Source of the DNA: Fidelibacterota bacterium
Lineage (GTDB): Bacteria; Fidelibacterota; Marinisomatia; Marinisomatales; Marinisomataceae
Length of the DNA stretch: 64,000 nucleotides
Assembly (NCBI GenBank): GCA_028140795.1
Contig: JAOIOW010000001.1
Location: 212,466 to 276,465, forward strand
Direction of reading: 5' to 3'
Shown here: positions 21,211 to 30,672 of the stretch, piece after piece
How positions within the stretch are numbered: the first letter of the stretch is position 1
Layout: the number at the start of each line of letters is the position of its first letter
Made by a program: the position numbers and the translations under genes
The notes under the pieces: model-generated
Databases searched by the model: none
Seen by the model: the letters and a program-made list of their open reading frames with translations, nothing else
Told to the model about the DNA's origin: nothing

Positions 21211-22353
21211 ATGAAAAATATCGCAATTATAGTTGGAGCAGGATCAGGAGAAAGATTCGGCTCTTATAAGCAAGTAGAAACGATAAACAATAAGCCTGTA
21301 TATAAATATTCTATTGATGCTTTTCTTGATTCAGAATGTTTTTCTCAAATAATATTAGCTGTTCCAAAAAAATTGCTCAGTGTTATACTTAACCAATTAA
21401 ACGAAGATAGGTATAAAGATATAATAGTTTGTGAAGGAGGAAATACAAGATCACAATCTGTTTATAATGCATTTTCCAAAATTACAGAAAATGAGAAAAA
21501 TAAAATATTTATTCATGACGCAGCAAGGCCTTTGATCTCAACACAAATAATTCTAAACCTTGTACATTTCTCAAAAAAGGAAGATGCGGTTGTGCTAGCA
21601 AAAAAAATTAATGAAACGGTAAAATCTGTGAAGGCAGGGCAAACAAAGTTTACTGTAGATAGATCAACCTTATGGACTGCAGAAACACCACAAGTATTTA
21701 ATCAAGAAATTCTTCATGATGCTTATGACAGAAAGTTAGATAACATCGATGAATATTCAGATGAAGCTTCATTAGTTGAAGAATGTGGTTATGAGGTAAA
21801 AATTTGTGAAAATAGAAGTTTGAATACAAAAATTACAACAAAAGAAGATATAGATGTGATTTCAATAAATTTGATAGATAATGTTTTTTTTGGGCTTGGT
21901 CTTGACTGTCATTCTTTAGAAAAAGGAACTGGCATTACAATAGGGGGTTATAAAATTAAATGTAACTTAAAATCTGTTGCACACTCGGATGGAGATGTTT
22001 TGACGCATGCTATTATAGATGCATTATGCGGGGCATTAAATTTGGGTGATATAGGACAACATTTTCCTAATACCCCCAAAAATAAAAATATTTCGAGCAT
22101 TAAATTATTAGAAGAAATAATATCATTAATTCCCGAAAATATTAGCATTGAGAATATTGATGCTTCAGTTGTATTGAACAGCCCAAAAATCTCAAAATAC
22201 AAATCAAAAATAGCTTCAACATTAGCTCCAATATTAAAAATTTCTGAAAGCCAAATATCTATCAAAGGTATCACAAGTAACGGGCTGAGCTTTATAGATA
22301 TGAAAAATGGGTGGGGAGCAGAAGTAATTATTTCTCTAAAACGATGGAAATAA
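21211..22353 (+). CDS. ispDF: Bifunctional IspD/IspF (MEP cytidylyltransferase / MECDP synthase)
   Basis: N-terminal GAGSGERFG...KQ and HDAARP (IspD); C-terminal GLGLDCHSL...AHSDGDVLTHAIIDALCGALNLGDIGQHFP (IspF). Confidence 0.95.
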   Translation: MKNIAIIVGAGSGERFGSYKQVETINNKPVYKYSIDAFLDSECFSQIILAVPKKLLSVILNQLNEDRYKDIIVCEGGNTRSQSVYNAFSKITENEKNKIFIHDAARPLISTQIILNLVHFSKKEDAVVLAKKINETVKSVKAGQTKFTVDRSTLWTAETPQVFNQEILHDAYDRKLDNIDEYSDEASLVEECGYEVKICENRSLNTKITTKEDIDVISINLIDNVFFGLGLDCHSLEKGTGITIGGYKIKCNLKSVAHSDGDVLTHAIIDALCGALNLGDIGQHFPNTPKNKNISSIKLLEEIISLIPENISIENIDASVVLNSPKISKYKSKIASTLAPILKISESQISIKGITSNGLSFIDMKNGWGAEVIISLKRWK

Positions 22354-23180
22354 AATCAACTTCAAAGATTAATATAGGGCTGCACGTCCACAATAAAAGA
22401 AGTGATGGCTTTCATAATATTTCAACATTATTTCAAGAGATAGATCTTTGTGATACAATCAAAATGATAGAAGACAAAAATTTTTCATGCACAACAGATT
22501 GTGGTACTATTATAGAGAAAGATAATTTTGGAACAAAAGCATTTAATGTAATGAAAGCACAGTATCCTGACATGCCCAATGTACGTATTTCTATTAAAAA
22601 AACAGTACCTACAAATGCTGGTCTTGGTGGAGGATCCAGTAACGGAACTGCAGTATTAGTGGGATTGAATAATCTTTTCAAGCTTGAATTAAGCAACCAA
22701 AAATTATCTAAAATGGCAAGCAAGATTAGCTCCGACTCTGCTTTTTTTGTAAACGGGGGACTGCAATTTGGCAGTCAGAGAGGAGAAGCTCTTGATGTTA
22801 TCCAAAATATAAAAGTACCCAAACATATTTTATTAGTTCACCCAGGTATTAAAATCAGTACAAAAGAGGCTTTTGGTCATTTAAAAAACCATTTGTTAAA
22901 TGAAAATATGGACATTAACTTGTCGCAATTATTAAGAGAATTAAATAATTATAGTTTTAATTCTAAGCTATTTAAAAATGATTTTGAGATGTACGTTTTT
23001 GAAACACATCCAGAAATTGGCGCAATAAAATTAAAAATATTGGATTTAGGTGCAATATATGCCAGTTTGTCGGGTACGGGTTCGACTGTGTTTGGAATAT
23101 TTTCCTCAAAAAAAGATTTGCTTAAAGCACAATCTTTCTTTAGTCCCCAATACTCAACTTACTATGTAAATCCAATTTAA
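22344..23180 (+). CDS. ispE: 4-(cytidine 5'-diphospho)-2-C-methyl-D-erythritol kinase
   Basis: KINIGLHVHNKRSDGFHNISTLFQEIDL; PTNAGLGGGSSNGTAVL; start overlaps the ispDF end. Confidence 0.94.
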   Translation: MEIKSTSKINIGLHVHNKRSDGFHNISTLFQEIDLCDTIKMIEDKNFSCTTDCGTIIEKDNFGTKAFNVMKAQYPDMPNVRISIKKTVPTNAGLGGGSSNGTAVLVGLNNLFKLELSNQKLSKMASKISSDSAFFVNGGLQFGSQRGEALDVIQNIKVPKHILLVHPGIKISTKEAFGHLKNHLLNENMDINLSQLLRELNNYSFNSKLFKNDFEMYVFETHPEIGAIKLKILDLGAIYASLSGTGSTVFGIFSSKKDLLKAQSFFSPQYSTYYVNPI

Positions 23181-23184
23181 TTTT

Positions 23185-23256
23185 TGGGGAGTCGTCTAAT
23201 TGGCAGGACACCTGGTTTTGGTCCAGGCAGTCGGGGTTCGAGTCCCTGCTCCCCAA
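23185..23256 (+). tRNA. tRNA-Gln (anticodon TTG)
   Basis: Cloverleaf: acceptor TGGGGAG/CTCCCCA, anticodon arm CCTGG-TTTTGGT-CCAGG, T arm GGGTTCGAGTCCC. Confidence 0.95.
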
Positions 23257-23263
23257 CAAAATT

Positions 23264-24226
23264 ATGGGTAAATATGTAAAAAAAATATTCGCAGGATCTA
23301 GCAATCCTCAGCTTGCAACTAAGATTGCAGCAGAGTGTGGTGTATCTCTTGGTGAATTATCTATTAAACGCTTTAGTGATGGAGAAATTTGGGTAAAATT
23401 TGAGGAAAACCTTAGAGGCAATGACGTTTATCTTGTTCAGTCTACTAACGCGCCTGCAGATAATATCATAGAATTAGCGTTACTTATTGATGCAGCAAAA
23501 AGAGCTAGTGCCCAAAGAATTAATGTGATAATGCCATACTTTGGATATTCAAGACAAGACCGCAAAGACGAGCCAAGAGTTCCAATTTCTGCCAAAGTCA
23601 TGATGGATATTTTTATTAAAGCAGGAGCAGATAGAGTTGTCACTATGGATCTTCATTCAACACAAATTCAAGGCTTTTCATCCAAACCTGTAGACAATAT
23701 TTACGGTAGCCTCGTTTTAATGCCTGAATTGGAAAAACATTTCAAAGATTTATCATCTGATGACAATTTTACAGTTTTAATCCCAGATATGGGATCAAGT
23801 AAGTTAGGACAATCTTATGCCAAAAGATTAGGTATGAGTTTTGCTCTCATTGATAAAAGAAGAAACGCACATAATCAATCTGAAGTTGTATCTGTCGTTG
23901 GAGAGTTAAAAAATCAACATGTATTAATCATTGATGATATGATTGATACTGCCGGCACTATTTCTAATGCTGCTAAAGTAGCTAAAGAAAAAGGAGCTTT
24001 ATCAGTAACTGTGGCTGCAACACACGGCATATTATCTTCCAATGCAATTGAAAAATTATCAGATGATATTGTTGATTCTATATTTATTACAGACACAATA
24101 GATATGTCACACATTAATAATTGCGAAAAACTTAAAACTATTTCATCTGCAAAAATTTTTGCAGAAACAATTAACAGGATTCATAGCGGTGAATCAGTCA
24201 GTCAACTATTTAGGAAAGTAACATGA
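23264..24226 (+). CDS. prs: Ribose-phosphate pyrophosphokinase
   Basis: PYFGYSRQDRKDEPRVPISAKVMMDI; VLIIDDMIDTAGTISNAA. Confidence 0.98.
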   Translation: MGKYVKKIFAGSSNPQLATKIAAECGVSLGELSIKRFSDGEIWVKFEENLRGNDVYLVQSTNAPADNIIELALLIDAAKRASAQRINVIMPYFGYSRQDRKDEPRVPISAKVMMDIFIKAGADRVVTMDLHSTQIQGFSSKPVDNIYGSLVLMPELEKHFKDLSSDDNFTVLIPDMGSSKLGQSYAKRLGMSFALIDKRRNAHNQSEVVSVVGELKNQHVLIIDDMIDTAGTISNAAKVAKEKGALSVTVAATHGILSSNAIEKLSDDIVDSIFITDTIDMSHINNCEKLKTISSAKIFAETINRIHSGESVSQLFRKVT

Positions 24227-24912
24227 GTAAATTTGAAAAATTAAATGTAGATATTAGAAAAGAACACGGCACATCAGCAGCTAGAAGAGCTAGATTGCAA
24301 AATAAGGTGCCCGCAGTTGTTTATCATTCGGGAATAGAGGCAACACCTCTTTCTGTTGATAAAATAAGTTTAAATAAAGCACTTAGAACAGGTCAAATGA
24401 TTTTTGAGGTTAATGTTGAGGATAAAAATCAATTTGTCTTAGTAAAGGAAATCCAGTATCACCCGGTTACAGATGAAATCATTCACGTAGATTTTCAAAA
24501 AGTAAAAGAAGATGAGAAGATTTCTCTTGAAGTGGCTGTTAGAAGCTCTGGAGAGGCCCAGGGAGTAAAACTTGGAGGACTGTTGGTTCAAATGCTAAAC
24601 TCAGTAACCATTAAATGTAAACCAGCAGAGATTCCTGAGTTCCTTGAAATTGATGTAACAGATATGGAAATGAACACAAATCTTTTTGTTAAAGATATTA
24701 CTCTTCCAACAGATGTTGAAATGTTAACAGCTGAAGATATTGCAGTAGTTTCAGTGCAAGAGCCTAAACAAGAAAAAGAAGAAGAAGTGGGTGAAGATAC
24801 AGAAAGCAGTGAAATGGATGAATCTTCTGACGCGGATGAAAAGCCTGCAGAAGATGAAGCCACAGATGAGAGCTCTGAAGAAGCAAAAGATGAGTCTGGA
24901 GATGAGGGATAA
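24223..24912 (+). CDS. rplY: 50S ribosomal protein L25 (CTC type) with acidic tail
   Basis: REHGTSAARRARLQNKVPAVVYH; long Asp/Glu/Ser C-terminus. Confidence 0.94.
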   Translation: MSKFEKLNVDIRKEHGTSAARRARLQNKVPAVVYHSGIEATPLSVDKISLNKALRTGQMIFEVNVEDKNQFVLVKEIQYHPVTDEIIHVDFQKVKEDEKISLEVAVRSSGEAQGVKLGGLLVQMLNSVTIKCKPAEIPEFLEIDVTDMEMNTNLFVKDITLPTDVEMLTAEDIAVVSVQEPKQEKEEEVGEDTESSEMDESSDADEKPAEDEATDESSEEAKDESGDEG

Positions 24913-25481
24913 TGATAATTTTTGTCGGACTTGGTAATCATGAAACTAGGTACCACAATACCAAACATAATGTTGGTTATTGGGTGTTAGATAGTTTTGC
25001 AAAAAAATATGGTCTTGAGTTTAAGCCTGGGAAAGGAAATTATTTTGTTGCAAAAAAAGGATCTAGTTTTATGCTCATTAAACCAACAACTGGTATGAAT
25101 AATAGCGGGGCTATTATTAATGAAGTCTTGAATTTTTATAAGGCAAAAAAAGAAGATCTGGTAATAATTTTTGATGATGTAGATCTTCCGCTTGGAGAAA
25201 TAAGATTTCGTTCTGATGGGGGTGATGGTTGTCACAACGGAATGAAATCCGTCTTACAATATGTATCAAGCGACAAAGTTAAAAGATTAAAAGTTGGAAT
25301 AGCAGCCTCTGATTACAAAAGACCTTCTGAAAAATATGTTTTAAAACCATTTAATAAGCGTTTTAATTCATTGGTTGATGAGGTCTTAATTTTTGCAAAT
25401 GAAGCAATGCAGTCACTTTTAGATAATGGTGAAGAATTCACAATGAATAATTATAATAATCAAACTATAGGAGTAGCATAG
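24912..25481 (+). CDS. pth: Peptidyl-tRNA hydrolase
   Basis: [40 protein letters not shown]. Confidence 0.95.
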   Translation: MIIFVGLGNHETRYHNTKHNVGYWVLDSFAKKYGLEFKPGKGNYFVAKKGSSFMLIKPTTGMNNSGAIINEVLNFYKAKKEDLVIIFDDVDLPLGEIRFRSDGGDGCHNGMKSVLQYVSSDKVKRLKVGIAASDYKRPSEKYVLKPFNKRFNSLVDEVLIFANEAMQSLLDNGEEFTMNNYNNQTIGVA

Positions 25482-27520
25482 TGGAAAATCTATTCTATTT
25501 AATACCACTGTCAGGTTTATTGGCAGTTGTATTTGGGTTAATGAGAAGTAAATGGATATCTGATCAGAATCCAGGAAATGAAAAAATGCAAGAAATTGGC
25601 TTAGCAATTCGCGAAGGAGCCACCGCTTTTCTTGTAAGAGAGTATAAAGTTTTAACAATATTTGTTTTAACAGTTGCAGCACTATTATATTGGGTAAATA
25701 TATCGTCAAACACTACAGAAGTAGCACTGTCTTTTATTGTAGGTGCAATCTGTAGCGGTTTAGCTGGTGCTCTAGGTATGAGAGTTGCAACATTAGCAAA
25801 TCACAGAACAACTGAAGCTGCAAGAAACAGCTTAAGTAAGGCGCTTTCGGTTGCTTTCAGTGGTGGTGCTGTTATGGGTATGAATGTCGTAGGTTTAGGA
25901 ATATTAGGATTATCCCTACTTTTCTATTTATATGGAGGCTTAAATGGTAATGCAGACTTTTCATTAGTAATGACTAAAGTTTCTGGCTTTGCAATGGGCG
26001 CTTCATCAATTGCTTTATTTGCCCGCGTAGGTGGTGGAATCTATACTAAAGCTGCCGATGTTGGTGCAGATTTAGTTGGAAAAGTAGAAGCAGGTATACC
26101 GGAAGACGACCCAAGGAATCCGGCAACGATTGCTGACAACGTAGGTGATAATGTCGGAGATGTTGCAGGAATGGGTGCAGATCTTTTTGAATCTTATGTA
26201 GGTTCAATGATTGGAGCTATGGTTTTAGCAGCAACAGCTGGAGAAAAAAGTCTAGTATTTCTACCATTATTTTTAGCAGCAGCTGGAATTATAGTTTCTA
26301 TTTTTGGTACATTTTTTGTAAAAACAAAAGAGGGAGGAAATCCTCAAACAGCACTAAATATCGGAGTATTTGGCTCAGGAGCTGTAATGACGATGGTTAG
26401 TTACTTTTTGATTGGTAGACTAATCGAAAATCCTGTCGCTTTAGCTGATGGATACCAGAATGTACAAGCGCTTGATTTATTTCTTGCTACTCTAGTAGGT
26501 TTGGTTTCAGGAATTTTAATCGGAGTATTAACAGAGTATTATACTTCTGATCATCAAAAACCATCACAGAATGTCGCAGCTTCAAGTGAAACTGGTTCAG
26601 CAACGAATATTATTTCCGGTTTAGCTAATGGAATGTTTTCAACTGCCTTGCCAGTATTAGTAATTGCACTTTCCATTCTTGGAGCATATCACTTTGCTCA
26701 TCTATATGGTATTGCTTTAGCTGCGCTTGGTATGCTATCAACAATTGGAATTCAATTAGCAGTCGATGCTTATGGTCCAATTGCAGATAATGCAGGCGGT
26801 ATCGCTGAAATGGCAGAACTTCCAAAAGAAGTTCGCGAAAGAACTGATAAACTTGATGCTGTGGGTAATACTACCGCAGCTATTGGTAAAGGTTTTGCGA
26901 TTGGTTCTGCTGCTTTAACATCTTTAGCGCTTTTTGCAGCATTTAGAGAAACAGTTGGTGGTTTAACATTAGATATCAATAATCCTCAAGTTATGGCAGG
27001 TCTATTAATCGGATCATCATTACCATTTGTATTTTCAGCTCTTGCAATGCAGGCGGTTGGAGATGCTGCTTTTGAAATGATTGAAGAGGTTAGAAGACAA
27101 TTCAGAGAAATAAAAGGCTTGCTTGATGGAAAAGCAAAAGCAGATTATGCTAAATGTGTTGATATTGCTACTACAGCTGCAATCAATAAAATGGTGTTAC
27201 CTGGAGCATTGGCAGTATTCACACCAATTATATTTGGCTTGGTATTAGGTCAAAAAGAAATGCTTGGTGGAATTTTAGCTGGAGTGACAGTAACTGGTGT
27301 TTTACTGGCAATCTTTATGTCAAATGCTGGTGGATCTTGGGACAATGCGAAAAAATACATCGAATCTGGTAATCATGGCGGAAAAGGTAGTACAGCACAC
27401 AAAGCTGCAGTTGTTGGTGATACAGTTGGGGATCCTTTTAAAGATACAGCGGGACCATCACTAAATATTTTAATCAAATTAATATCAGTGGTATCGCTTG
27501 TAATTGCACCACTTATATAA
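25481..27520 (+). CDS. hppA: Membrane-bound ion-pumping pyrophosphatase (K+-dependent type by motif)
   Basis: [56 protein letters not shown] start. Confidence 0.97.
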   Translation: MENLFYLIPLSGLLAVVFGLMRSKWISDQNPGNEKMQEIGLAIREGATAFLVREYKVLTIFVLTVAALLYWVNISSNTTEVALSFIVGAICSGLAGALGMRVATLANHRTTEAARNSLSKALSVAFSGGAVMGMNVVGLGILGLSLLFYLYGGLNGNADFSLVMTKVSGFAMGASSIALFARVGGGIYTKAADVGADLVGKVEAGIPEDDPRNPATIADNVGDNVGDVAGMGADLFESYVGSMIGAMVLAATAGEKSLVFLPLFLAAAGIIVSIFGTFFVKTKEGGNPQTALNIGVFGSGAVMTMVSYFLIGRLIENPVALADGYQNVQALDLFLATLVGLVSGILIGVLTEYYTSDHQKPSQNVAASSETGSATNIISGLANGMFSTALPVLVIALSILGAYHFAHLYGIALAALGMLSTIGIQLAVDAYGPIADNAGGIAEMAELPKEVRERTDKLDAVGNTTAAIGKGFAIGSAALTSLALFAAFRETVGGLTLDINNPQVMAGLLIGSSLPFVFSALAMQAVGDAAFEMIEEVRRQFREIKGLLDGKAKADYAKCVDIATTAAINKMVLPGALAVFTPIIFGLVLGQKEMLGGILAGVTVTGVLLAIFMSNAGGSWDNAKKYIESGNHGGKGSTAHKAAVVGDTVGDPFKDTAGPSLNILIKLISVVSLVIAPLI

Positions 27521-27531
27521 TGGAGAAAATA

Positions 27532-27888
27532 ATGAATTATTATGAAGTACTATATATTTTAAACCCAAACTTTAGCAAAGAACAAATTGCTGGAGTAATG
27601 AGCGAAGTTTCTAGCTTTGTCGAAAAGAAGAAACATGGAATCGTTAATCACGATTTTTGGGGCAAAAAACAATTAGCATATAACGTTAAAAAACATAAAT
27701 ATGGAAACTTTGTATTGCTAAATACAGAATTTAAAGATGCAAACTTTGTAAACGAATTTAAAGTATTTTTAAATCTGAATAAAGAGGTTATGAAATACAT
27801 GATCATCAAATTAGATGAAAAGCCTTCTGAAGAAGCACAACAAGAAGTAAGTGTTGAAGAAGAAGGCAAAGTACAGGAGGAGAATTAA
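27532..27888 (+). CDS. rpsF: 30S ribosomal protein S6
   Basis: [22 protein letters not shown] upstream of ATG 27532; upstream of rpsR/rplI. Confidence 0.93.
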   Translation: MNYYEVLYILNPNFSKEQIAGVMSEVSSFVEKKKHGIVNHDFWGKKQLAYNVKKHKYGNFVLLNTEFKDANFVNEFKVFLNLNKEVMKYMIIKLDEKPSEEAQQEVSVEEEGKVQEEN

Positions 27889-28112
27889 TGTTATCAAGTA
27901 GAAAAAAATCCTGTTATTTTAAAAGGAATAACATTCAAGAAATCGATTATAAAGATGTTAAGCTCTTAACAAAATTTATAAATGATCAAGGAAAAATAAC
28001 TCCACGAAGAGTTACTGGTACAAGTAGTAAAATGCATAGAAAGCTTGTATTGGCAATTAAAAGAGCAAGGAATATTGCATTACTTCCATTTGCTGCAGTA
28101 GATAGGGATTAA
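27888..28112 (+). CDS. rpsR: 30S ribosomal protein S18
   Basis: [50 protein letters not shown]. Confidence 0.97.
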   Translation: MLSSRKKSCYFKRNNIQEIDYKDVKLLTKFINDQGKITPRRVTGTSSKMHRKLVLAIKRARNIALLPFAAVDRD

Positions 28113-28113
28113 A

Positions 28114-28560
28114 ATGAAAGTTATTTTAAAAGAAGATGTACAAAATCTAGGACAGCAGGGTGATGTTGTTGAAGTAAAATCTGGATATGCTAGGAACTAC
28201 TTAATGCCTCAGAAACTTGCTATTCTGTTTACCAAGCAACAGAAAAAGAGCATTGAAGAAGCTCAAAGAGTTGAAGAAAGAAAATTAGAAAGAGAAAAGG
28301 ATCAACTTGAATCTGTATTGAAACAAGTTGAAGACCTAAGCTTATCTCTTAAAATGCAATCTGAAGAAGACAGTAAGCTTTTTGGCTCTGTAACTAAGCT
28401 TGATATTGTAAAGCTTTTAGAGGAAAATGGTATTACCATAGATAAAAAATATGTTGATTTATCTTCCCCAATTAAAACTTTAGGCGAACATAAAGTTAAT
28501 ATTATGTTCACAAAAGAAATGTCTGCAAGCTTCACTCTTACAGTTGAAAAAGAAGACTAA
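28114..28560 (+). CDS. rplI: 50S ribosomal protein L9
   Basis: MKVILKEDVQNLGQQGDVVEVKSGYARNYLMPQKLA. Confidence 0.98.
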   Translation: MKVILKEDVQNLGQQGDVVEVKSGYARNYLMPQKLAILFTKQQKKSIEEAQRVEERKLEREKDQLESVLKQVEDLSLSLKMQSEEDSKLFGSVTKLDIVKLLEENGITIDKKYVDLSSPIKTLGEHKVNIMFTKEMSASFTLTVEKED

Positions 28561-28988
28561 GCTCTTACAGACTTAATAATCTTTTTCTGAGAATTACACT
28601 TGTTACAAAAGATAACCATATCTTTGTATTCGGACTCTTGGTGTTTACAGTTCTGATCGGTACTACAGCCATAAATATAGCGATACACATCTTGAACTTC
28701 TTTTTCAATAGAGTTGGATGCTTTTCTGAGCCAGTTTCTAAAAAAAGCCTTATAGTCTTTTTTGCGTTTTTGATTAGCCTGAAGCCAATCGAGCATTTTT
28801 AATAATTCAAACTCAATATCAACTGACGGAAATTTCTGAGCCCATTCATCAAGGTTATTTTTAATATCACTAATTTGATCTTTTTTACTAGGAAGCTTCC
28901 TTTTGCTTACTGGATCAAGCTTATCTAACCTCGATTCTAATGCTTCAATTCTTTCCAATAAAATTTCTATATCAATTTTTCTTGCCAT
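28557..28988 (-). CDS. Hypothetical protein with phage-replication-like helical motif and Cys-rich C-terminus
   Basis: ELLKMLDWLQANQKRKKDYKAFFRNWLRKASN; CSTDQNC...FCNKCNSQ. Confidence 0.6.
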   Translation of the reverse strand: MARKIDIEILLERIEALESRLDKLDPVSKRKLPSKKDQISDIKNNLDEWAQKFPSVDIEFELLKMLDWLQANQKRKKDYKAFFRNWLRKASNSIEKEVQDVYRYIYGCSTDQNCKHQESEYKDMVIFCNKCNSQKKIIKSVRA

Positions 28989-29085
28989 AATTAGTTTTTT
29001 TGTAAAACATTAATTCATTAACTATATTTAATGCTTTAACAATAATTTATAAATTAATTTGTAATTTGAGTTAAAAATTTTAATT

Positions 29086-29550
29086 ATGATAGATAAAACT
29101 GATATATTGATACTCAAAATCATGCAAGAGGATGGAAGAGCATCCGTAAGTGAAATAGCAAAAAAAGTAAAGCTCTCAATACCTGCTGCTGGTGAACGAA
29201 TAAAAAAACTTTCTGAAAAAGGTCTTTTAAAGAAATTTGCTGCTATTTTAGATCATAAAAAAGCGGGATTAGATTTAACAGCGTTTGTCTTTATTGTCAG
29301 TGAACACTCTGACCACTATTCAAAATTTGTTGAAGAAGCTAACAACTGTAAAGCTGTCCTTGAGTGTCATTCAATTACTGGAGGGGGTTCACATATTTTG
29401 AAAGTAAGGGTAGAAAATTCACAGGCACTTGAAGATCTTTTATATGAAATACAAAATTGGCCTGGAGTTTCAAGAACTCAATCTAACTTAGTTCTTTCTA
29501 CATATAAGGAAGAAACATCAATTGACCTTAATATATTAGGCAAAAAATAG
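29086..29550 (+). CDS. Lrp/AsnC family transcriptional regulator
   Basis: DKTDILILKIMQEDGRASVSEIAKKVKLSIPAAGERIKKLSEKGLL. Confidence 0.94.
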   Translation: MIDKTDILILKIMQEDGRASVSEIAKKVKLSIPAAGERIKKLSEKGLLKKFAAILDHKKAGLDLTAFVFIVSEHSDHYSKFVEEANNCKAVLECHSITGGGSHILKVRVENSQALEDLLYEIQNWPGVSRTQSNLVLSTYKEETSIDLNILGKK

Positions 29551-29640
29551 TAAATAGATAAATAATTAATTCTTTTTTACTATTTTTATAAATATATTTT
29601 GTGGTTATTAATATTTCAATTTTTCAAAAAAGGGGTAAAA

Positions 29641-30651
29641 ATGAAGGTAAAAGCAGAATATATTTGGATTGACGGATATGAGCCGACTGCCAATTTAAGA
29701 TCAAAAACTAAAGTATTGGATAGAGCAGTATCTTCAGTTTCTGAACTACCAACTTGGGGTTTTGACGGGTCAAGCACATTACAGGCAGATGGAGGAGATA
29801 GTGATTGTTTACTAAAACCAGTGTGGATGTGTCCGGACCCAATTCGTGGCGGGGAAAATATTTTAGTGATGAATGAAGTTTGCAATCCTGATGGTACACC
29901 TCATAAATCAAATTCTAGGGCTGCTTTAGTAGAGATTGCAGAAAAATTTAAAGAACATAAACCTTGGTTTGGTATTGAACAAGAGTATACACTTATGGAC
30001 GGTAAGCAACCAGCAGGATGGCCAGAAGAAGGATTTCCTGAAAGGCCTCAAGGACCTTATTATTGCAGCGTTGGATCTGAAGATGTTGCTGCTCGCTCAA
30101 TGGTAGAAGATCACCTGGATTTATGTCTAGAAGCAGGGCTAGAGGTTTCAGGAATCAATGCTGAAGTAATGTTGGGACAATGGGAATATCAAGTAGGACC
30201 TTTACCTGCTTTAGAAGTAGGTGATCAATTATGGGTAGCAAGATGGCTACTTGAAAGAGTTGGTGAAGAATATGGCCTAAGAGTAGAACTACATCCAAAG
30301 CCAATAAAAGGTGATTGGAATGGTTCTGGAGCACATATCAACTATAGTACAGAATCTATGCGCGCTGACGGAGGGTTGAAAGTAATTGAAGAAGCATGTG
30401 AAAAACTCGGGCAAAACGTTGATAAACATATAGCAGTTTATGGAGATGCTAATGAGGAGCGTTTAACTGGAGATCATGAAACATGTAGCATCAATGAATT
30501 TAAATATGGCGTAAGCGATAGAGGTGCATCAATTAGAATTCCTATGGGAGTAGCAAATGATGGTAAGGGATATTTAGAAGACAGAAGGCCCGCATCAAAT
30601 GTTGACCCATATAAAGCATGCGCTGCTTTAATAGATACAACTTGTAGTTAA
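29641..30651 (+). CDS. Glutamine synthetase, short eukaryotic-like type II
   Basis: AEYIWIDGYEPTANLRSKTKVL; WGFDGSSTLQADGGDSDCLLKPV; WNGSGAHINYST; about 336 aa. Confidence 0.94.
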   Translation: MKVKAEYIWIDGYEPTANLRSKTKVLDRAVSSVSELPTWGFDGSSTLQADGGDSDCLLKPVWMCPDPIRGGENILVMNEVCNPDGTPHKSNSRAALVEIAEKFKEHKPWFGIEQEYTLMDGKQPAGWPEEGFPERPQGPYYCSVGSEDVAARSMVEDHLDLCLEAGLEVSGINAEVMLGQWEYQVGPLPALEVGDQLWVARWLLERVGEEYGLRVELHPKPIKGDWNGSGAHINYSTESMRADGGLKVIEEACEKLGQNVDKHIAVYGDANEERLTGDHETCSINEFKYGVSDRGASIRIPMGVANDGKGYLEDRRPASNVDPYKACAALIDTTCS

Positions 30652-30672
30652 ATTATTAAATTGTAGCTTGTG

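Noticed and set aside
22765-22785. GACTGC-AATTTG-GCAGTC stem in ispE
   Set aside because: Short 6-bp stem inside conserved coding sequence; likely chance.
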